Below are positions 59,682 through 64,000 of a stretch of 64,000 nucleotides of DNA, piece after piece. Each line of letters starts with the position of its first letter. Position 1 is the first letter of the stretch. The stretch is taken from positions 294,946-358,945 of the forward strand of contig NZ_JAIELN010000005.1 of NCBI RefSeq assembly GCF_019753045.1, written 5' to 3'. The translations under genes were made by a program, and so were the position numbers. The notes beneath the pieces are model-generated. The model saw nothing but the letters and a program-made list of their open reading frames with translations. It had not been told where the DNA came from and made no database searches. The stretch is from Hyphomicrobium sp. Lineage in GTDB: Bacteria; Pseudomonadota; Alphaproteobacteria; Rhizobiales; Hyphomicrobiaceae.

Positions 59682-60035
59682 CTAATGGACTGCGCGATAT
59701 GTTTGAGCGCTCTGCTCTGCAATCAGCCCCTTGACTGCGATGATCGCGCTCGACATCCGACGGTTTGCCGAATAGCGCGCAGGCGGCTCCGCCGTAAAAA
59801 CGGCGGGAATGTTGCGCTCGGAAATCGAGCGGCAGAAGGCGATGGTCTCCGGATCTTGCGAATAAGGAAGAATGACCGCGTCGATCGATTTTATATCGAG
59901 CAGTTTTTCGGCCAACGCGAAGCTTGCGACCACATGGGTCGCCGCGCCCGCGGCAATGAACGATTGGCGCAAGTCGAAAGCCACTTCGCCATTCGGATCG
60001 ATGATGAGCACGGAGAGATTTTTCAGAGTCGTCAT
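59682..60035 (-). CDS. Degenerate receiver-domain protein
   Basis: 117 residues with a CheY-like pattern: LSVLIIDPNGEVAFDLRQSFIAAGA, IDAVILPYSQDPETIAFCR and IPAVFTAEP. The position of the phosphoacceptor Asp is Pro (VILPYS instead of VLLDxxMP) and the conserved Lys is not evident, so it probably is not phosphorylated. It may bind a partner constitutively, as pseudo-receivers do. Weak ribosome site. Region 60036-60496 beyond it has no recognised gene and must hold the kdp promoter. Confidence 0.6.
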   Translation of the reverse strand: MTTLKNLSVLIIDPNGEVAFDLRQSFIAAGAATHVVASFALAEKLLDIKSIDAVILPYSQDPETIAFCRSISERNIPAVFTAEPPARYSANRRMSSAIIAVKGLIAEQSAQTYRAVH

Positions 60036-60496
60036 AGTGGGTACCTTGCGGCGCGATACGGTCGCGCTTTCCGCTTGGAGCTAGAACCGATGTGGGGTTC
60101 GAGCAGTCCCAGGATGACAGCAACGCGACCGGGCAACGTGCTGACAAAACTTTTCGATGATCCCGGCGGGGGTAGCTATGCATCTGCACGGAGTTCAAGC
60201 AAGCTTAATTGCATCACTACGCGAACAATCGTCGCTGCATCGCACATGATAAATGCAGTCTGAAGACGGTGTGCGATTTCCGGGAAATTCCCGCGCCTTT
60301 AACAAATCATCATATTTTAGTAGGTTCGGAGCTGATGGCGCATGGATCGGAGAAGTCAAGTCCCCGCATCTTTATGAGATTCCTATAAGTCCTTCCGTCC
60401 GGTCAGCTCGAATTCATATGCGGCGAGTGGCACGTAACCCCGTGCTCGCCCATCCATCCTTGCGCGAGATCATTAGCTCAGGATCGGAAACATCAA

Positions 60497-60580
60497 ATGT
60501 TCGACACCATCCTTGTGGCAGGCGGCCTAGCGCTCTTCGCGGCGTCGATTGCCTACGCCTTCGCATGCGACCATCTGTGA
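60497..60580 (+). CDS. 27-residue hydrophobic peptide before kdpF
   Basis: ATG 60497 to TGA 60580. The peptide MFDTILVAGGLALFAASIAY continues as one membrane helix and ends in DHL. It ends 7 bp before kdpF. Weak ribosome site (GGA). It may be an extra Kdp-associated small protein or a leader peptide. Confidence 0.45.
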   Translation: MFDTILVAGGLALFAASIAYAFACDHL

Positions 60581-60587
60581 GGGCCCC

Positions 60588-60677
60588 ATGATATTCGATT
60601 ACACATTGGCAGCGGTCGTCACCGCCGGCCTCCTCATCTACCTCATCTACGCGCTCGTGCGTCCAGAATCCTTCTGA
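60588..60677 (+). CDS. kdpF: Potassium-transporting ATPase subunit KdpF
   Basis: 29 residues, GAGGG upstream. MIFDYTLAAVVTAGLLIYLIYALVRPESF is a single membrane helix with the YALVRPE(x)F ending typical of KdpF, which stabilises the KdpFABC complex in the inner membrane. It precedes kdpA by 12 bp. Confidence 0.9.
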   Translation: MIFDYTLAAVVTAGLLIYLIYALVRPESF

Positions 60678-60689
60678 AAGGCACTCCAA

Positions 60690-62393
60690 ATGACCCTCGT
60701 CGGTTGGGCGCAGATTGCCCTTTTCTGCGCAGTCGTCATTGCGCTCGTGAAGCCTCTCGGCTGGTATATGACTCGCGTGTTTTCCGGCGAAAGGACCTTT
60801 CTTTCACCGGTTCTTCGGCCGATTGAGAACGCTCTTTATAAAGTCTCCGGCGTGAACGAGCGCTCCGAGCAGGATTGGCTGACATATGCCGTCTCGATGC
60901 TGATATTCCACATTGGCGGCTTTCTGATCCTCTATGTGCTCCTTCGCACGCAGGGATTTTTGCCGTTCAACCCGCAGGGCATGACGGCGGTCGCGCCTGA
61001 CCTGTCGTTCAACACTGCCGTCAGCTTCATCACGAATACGAACTGGCAGAACTACGGGGGAGAAACGACCGTTTCGTATCTCACCCAGATGCTCGGGCTG
61101 ACCCATCAAAACTACCTGTCGGCCGCCACGGGCATCGTCGTCGCCATCGCGCTCATTCGCGGCTTCGCGCGGGCGTCGACGCGCAATATCGGCAACTTCT
61201 GGGTCGATATCACCCGCTGCACCCTCTACGTCCTCTTGCCGATTTGCATCCCCTTAACACTCTTCCTCGTTTGGGACGGCATACCGCAGACGCTCGGCGC
61301 GTACGTTGACGCGACGACTCTCGAAGGCGGCAAGCAGACAATCGCAGTCGGGCCGGTCGCGTCGCAGGTCGCCATCAAGATGCTCGGCACCAACGGTGGC
61401 GGCTTTTTCAACGCCAACGCGGCGCATCCTTTCGAAAATCCGACGGCCTTCTCCAACTTCGTCCAGATGGTCGCGATCTTTGCACTCGGCGCGGCGCTTA
61501 CGAACGTCTTCGGCCGCATGGTCGGAAATCAAAAGCAAGGCTGGGCCATCCTTTGGGTGATGGGCGTGCTCTTCATTGCGGGCGTTGCCGTTTGCTATTG
61601 GGCGGAAGCGGCGGGTGTTACGGGCCTCAATGAACTCGGTCTGACGGGCGGCAACATGGAAGGCAAGGAAGTCCGCTTCGGCCTGTCCGCCTCCGCGCTC
61701 TTCGCCGTCGTAACGACCGCTGCGTCGTGCGGTGCCGTCAATGCCATGCACGACAGCTTCACCGCGCTCGGCGGCATGATCCCGATGATCAACATGCAGC
61801 TCGGCGAGATCATCGTCGGCGGCGTCGGCGCGGGCTTCTACGGGATGCTGATCTTCATCGTGATCGCAATCTTCGTCGCCGGTCTCATGGTCGGCCGCAC
61901 ACCGGAGTACGTCGGCAAGAAGATCGAGGCGAAGGAAGTGAAGATGGCGATGCTCGCGATCCTCGTTCTTCCTCTCATGTATCTGGGCTTCACGGCCGTC
62001 GCGTCGGTGCTGCCGTCGGCCCTCGCATCCATCGCGAACCCCGGGCCGCACGGCTTCTCGGAAATGCTCTATCTCTACACGTCGTCGACGGCGAACAACG
62101 GCTCGGCGTTCGCCGGCATCACCGGCAACACCCCATTCTACAACATTACGGGCGCTATCGCGATGTTCGTCGGCCGCTTCTTCATGATCGTTCCGGCGCT
62201 CGCGATTGCGGGCTCGATGGCCGAGAAGAAGACCGTACCGCCATCGGCCGGCACATTCCCGACGACCGGCGGTCTCTTCGTCGGAATGGTCATCGGCGTC
62301 ATCCTCATCGTCGGTGGCTTGACGTTCTTCCCTGCCCTCGCCCTTGGTCCGATCGTCGAGCAGATCTCGATGACCAGAAACATGCTCTTCTGA
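60690..62393 (+). CDS. kdpA: Potassium-transporting ATPase subunit KdpA
   Basis: 567 residues. Ten or so membrane helices with the K-channel-like selectivity segments: [57 protein letters not shown] and [13 protein letters not shown]. KdpA is the potassium-selective channel subunit of the high-affinity KdpFABC pump. It is followed 20 bp later by kdpB. Confidence 0.96.
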   Translation: MTLVGWAQIALFCAVVIALVKPLGWYMTRVFSGERTFLSPVLRPIENALYKVSGVNERSEQDWLTYAVSMLIFHIGGFLILYVLLRTQGFLPFNPQGMTAVAPDLSFNTAVSFITNTNWQNYGGETTVSYLTQMLGLTHQNYLSAATGIVVAIALIRGFARASTRNIGNFWVDITRCTLYVLLPICIPLTLFLVWDGIPQTLGAYVDATTLEGGKQTIAVGPVASQVAIKMLGTNGGGFFNANAAHPFENPTAFSNFVQMVAIFALGAALTNVFGRMVGNQKQGWAILWVMGVLFIAGVAVCYWAEAAGVTGLNELGLTGGNMEGKEVRFGLSASALFAVVTTAASCGAVNAMHDSFTALGGMIPMINMQLGEIIVGGVGAGFYGMLIFIVIAIFVAGLMVGRTPEYVGKKIEAKEVKMAMLAILVLPLMYLGFTAVASVLPSALASIANPGPHGFSEMLYLYTSSTANNGSAFAGITGNTPFYNITGAIAMFVGRFFMIVPALAIAGSMAEKKTVPPSAGTFPTTGGLFVGMVIGVILIVGGLTFFPALALGPIVEQISMTRNMLF

Positions 62394-62413
62394 TGGTTTC
62401 GGAGACACTCGCT

Positions 62414-64000
62414 ATGGAAACTACCGTGCGCAAGAAGCGCTCGATCTCAACGATGCTCGATCCCGCCATCGTTCTTCCGGCAATCGGGTCGGCATTCGTG
62501 AAGCTCGATCCCAGAACGCTGATCAAGAACCCGATCATGTTCGTGCTCGAGGTCGTGTCCGTTCTGACAACGATCATATTTGTCCGGGACGTCATTGAGG
62601 GTGGACACGACCTCTCCTTCACGTTCCAAATCATCGTGTGGCTGTGGTTCACCGTCCTGTTCGCGAATTTCGCCGAGGCGATCGCCGAGGGGCGCGGCAA
62701 GGCGCAGGCCGACGCCCTTCGCCAGCAACGCACCGAAACTCAGGCGAAGCTGATGAGCGGCGCGGGTCGAAACTTCAAGCTCGTCCCGGGCACATCGCTC
62801 GCTGTCGGCGATGTGGTTCTCGTCGAAGCCGGCGATACGATCCCGTCCGACGGCGAGGTCATCGAGGGCATCGCTTCGGTGAATGAATCCGCGATCACAG
62901 GGGAATCGGCGCCGGTCATTCGCGAATCCGGCGGCGACCGATCGGCTGTAACGGGCGGCACGCAGGTTCTCTCCGACTGGATCGTCGTCCGGATCAGCGC
63001 GGCGCAGGGATCGACATTCCTCGACCGCATGATCCGGCTCGTCGAAGGCGCCGAGCGTCAGAAGACGCCAAACGAAATCGCGCTCAATATTCTGCTCGCC
63101 GGCCTGACGATCATTTTCGTCTTCGCCACGGCCACAATTCCGAGCTACGCCGCTTATGCAGGCGGCACCATCTCGGTCGTCGTGCTTGTTGCGCTGTTCG
63201 TGACGCTCATCCCGACGACGATCGGCGCGCTTCTCTCGGCAATCGGCATTGCGGGGATGGATCGCCTCGTCCGCTTCAACGTCCTGGCCATGTCCGGCCG
63301 TGCGGTCGAAGCGGCTGGCGACGTCGACACGCTGCTTCTCGACAAAACCGGCACGATCACGCTCGGCAACCGGCAGGCGACCGAATTCCTGCCGCTCACA
63401 GGCGTCAGCGAAGCCGAGCTTGCGGATGCCGCGCAGCTTTCGTCTCTCGCCGATGAAACGCCGGAAGGCCGCTCCATCGTCGTGCTCGCGAAATCGAAAT
63501 ATGGACTTCGCGGCCGTGAGGTCGCCGATGTGAAGGCGCGCTTCATACCGTTCACCGCGCAGAGCAGGATGAGCGGCGTCGAGACCGAAGAGTCATCGAT
63601 CCGCAAGGGCGCTGTCGACGCCGTCATTCGATACGTCAACTCACTTGGCTCCGCGTCTTTGTCGGCCGGATCTGCAGCGCAAGCCCTGCGGCCGGCGATC
63701 AGCACCGAAACCGCGCGCGAGATTAAGGCGATAACCGACGCGATCTCCAAATCGGGCGGCACGCCTCTGGCCGTCGCCAAGGATGGCCGGCTGCTCGGCG
63801 CCATCCATCTCAAGGACATCGTCAAAGGCGGTATTCGCGAACGCTTCGCAGAACTCCGCCGGATGGGCATTCGCACAGTCATGATCACCGGCGACAACCC
63901 GATGACGGCGGCGGCGATCGCGGCAGAGGCCGGCGTCGACGATGGGGCACGCGCCTGGCTGGCGGCATCGCTCGGGCCGGGCGAGCCGGACGCGACGATC
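62414..64000 (+). CDS. kdpB: Potassium-transporting ATPase ATP-binding subunit KdpB (runs off the window)
   Basis: 529 residues are visible, open to the window end. P-type ATPase motifs: [12 protein letters not shown] (actuator TGES), [21 protein letters not shown], phosphorylation DKTGTIT, KGA in the nucleotide site and [22 protein letters not shown]. KdpB hydrolyses ATP to drive K+ uptake. After residue 510 (base 63943) the expected FLAEATPE-type sequence is absent, though the frame stays open, so the end may be altered or misassembled. Confidence 0.92.
   Translation, partial: METTVRKKRSISTMLDPAIVLPAIGSAFVKLDPRTLIKNPIMFVLEVVSVLTTIIFVRDVIEGGHDLSFTFQIIVWLWFTVLFANFAEAIAEGRGKAQADALRQQRTETQAKLMSGAGRNFKLVPGTSLAVGDVVLVEAGDTIPSDGEVIEGIASVNESAITGESAPVIRESGGDRSAVTGGTQVLSDWIVVRISAAQGSTFLDRMIRLVEGAERQKTPNEIALNILLAGLTIIFVFATATIPSYAAYAGGTISVVVLVALFVTLIPTTIGALLSAIGIAGMDRLVRFNVLAMSGRAVEAAGDVDTLLLDKTGTITLGNRQATEFLPLTGVSEAELADAAQLSSLADETPEGRSIVVLAKSKYGLRGREVADVKARFIPFTAQSRMSGVETEESSIRKGAVDAVIRYVNSLGSASLSAGSAAQALRPAISTETAREIKAITDAISKSGGTPLAVAKDGRLLGAIHLKDIVKGGIRERFAELRRMGIRTVMITGDNPMTAAAIAAEAGVDDGARAWLAASLGPGEPDATI

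Noticed and set aside
1..64000. CRISPR arrays, insertion sequences, prophage, integration sites
   Set aside because: No regularly spaced repeats, transposase or integrase motifs, or tRNA-flanking direct repeats were seen.

Overview
The window looks like alphaproteobacterial chromosome, most likely Hyphomicrobiales (Rhizobiales); Hyphomicrobium or a relative is a guess from gene content and order, not a database match. Evidence: GC-rich coding DNA, a NadK/LigD/Ku/AmtB/Kdp gene set of alphaproteobacterial type, many GGAAC-N16/17-CGTT promoters (the EcfG general-stress sigma signature of this class), and rhizobial-type choline and sarcosine genes. I see no transposase, integrase, phage gene or CRISPR array. 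Layout: 0-1.2 kb holds the end of nadK and a nitroreductase. 1.3-4.9 kb holds a secreted VWA-domain protein with an overlapping partner. 4.9-9.3 kb holds an orphan amino-acid binding protein, a cystathionine beta-lyase and a YcbB-type L,D-transpeptidase. 9.5-11.5 kb holds tRNA-Arg(TCG), small exported proteins and a candidate stress sRNA. 11.6-15.8 kb is a non-homologous end-joining locus: LigD split into PE-Pol and Lig genes, a 25-codon membrane peptide, and Ku. 15.9-38 kb is a choline/glycine-betaine island: betA, betB, a GbdR-like regulator, the choXWV importer and one long minus-strand operon, soxBDAG-dgcAB-etfAB-gbcAB. Together these genes can take choline through betaine aldehyde, glycine betaine, dimethylglycine and sarcosine to glycine, with ETF genes to carry electrons. 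38-46 kb has tRNA-Arg(TCT), a glycosyltransferase, a TonB-dependent receptor operon with BNR-repeat, thioredoxin-like and DUF2946-like partners, membrane proteins and idi. 46.5-48.1 kb is amtB behind a textbook sigma-54 promoter. 48.3-49.8 kb has a UdgX-type uracil-DNA glycosylase and a single-domain response regulator. 49.9-60 kb is an accessory stretch of small stress-type genes (CsbD, PRC-barrel, PsiF-like, cupin, HD hydrolase, patatin, NepR-like, many unknowns). 60.5-64 kb is the kdpFAB potassium-pump operon, cut by the window end. The most interesting signal is regulatory. I found eight perfect EcfG-type promoters and several one-mismatch ones in intergenic DNA, all facing genes or sRNA candidates. 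They link Ku, a candidate sRNA upstream of ligD, possibly the 25-codon peptide and UdgX, and the small-gene island into a probable general-stress and DNA-repair regulon. Two candidate sRNAs stand out: one between an EcfG promoter and a terminator upstream of ligD, and one with two C-rich hairpins resembling the alphaproteobacterial 'cuckoo' (anti-Shine-Dalgarno) RNAs.
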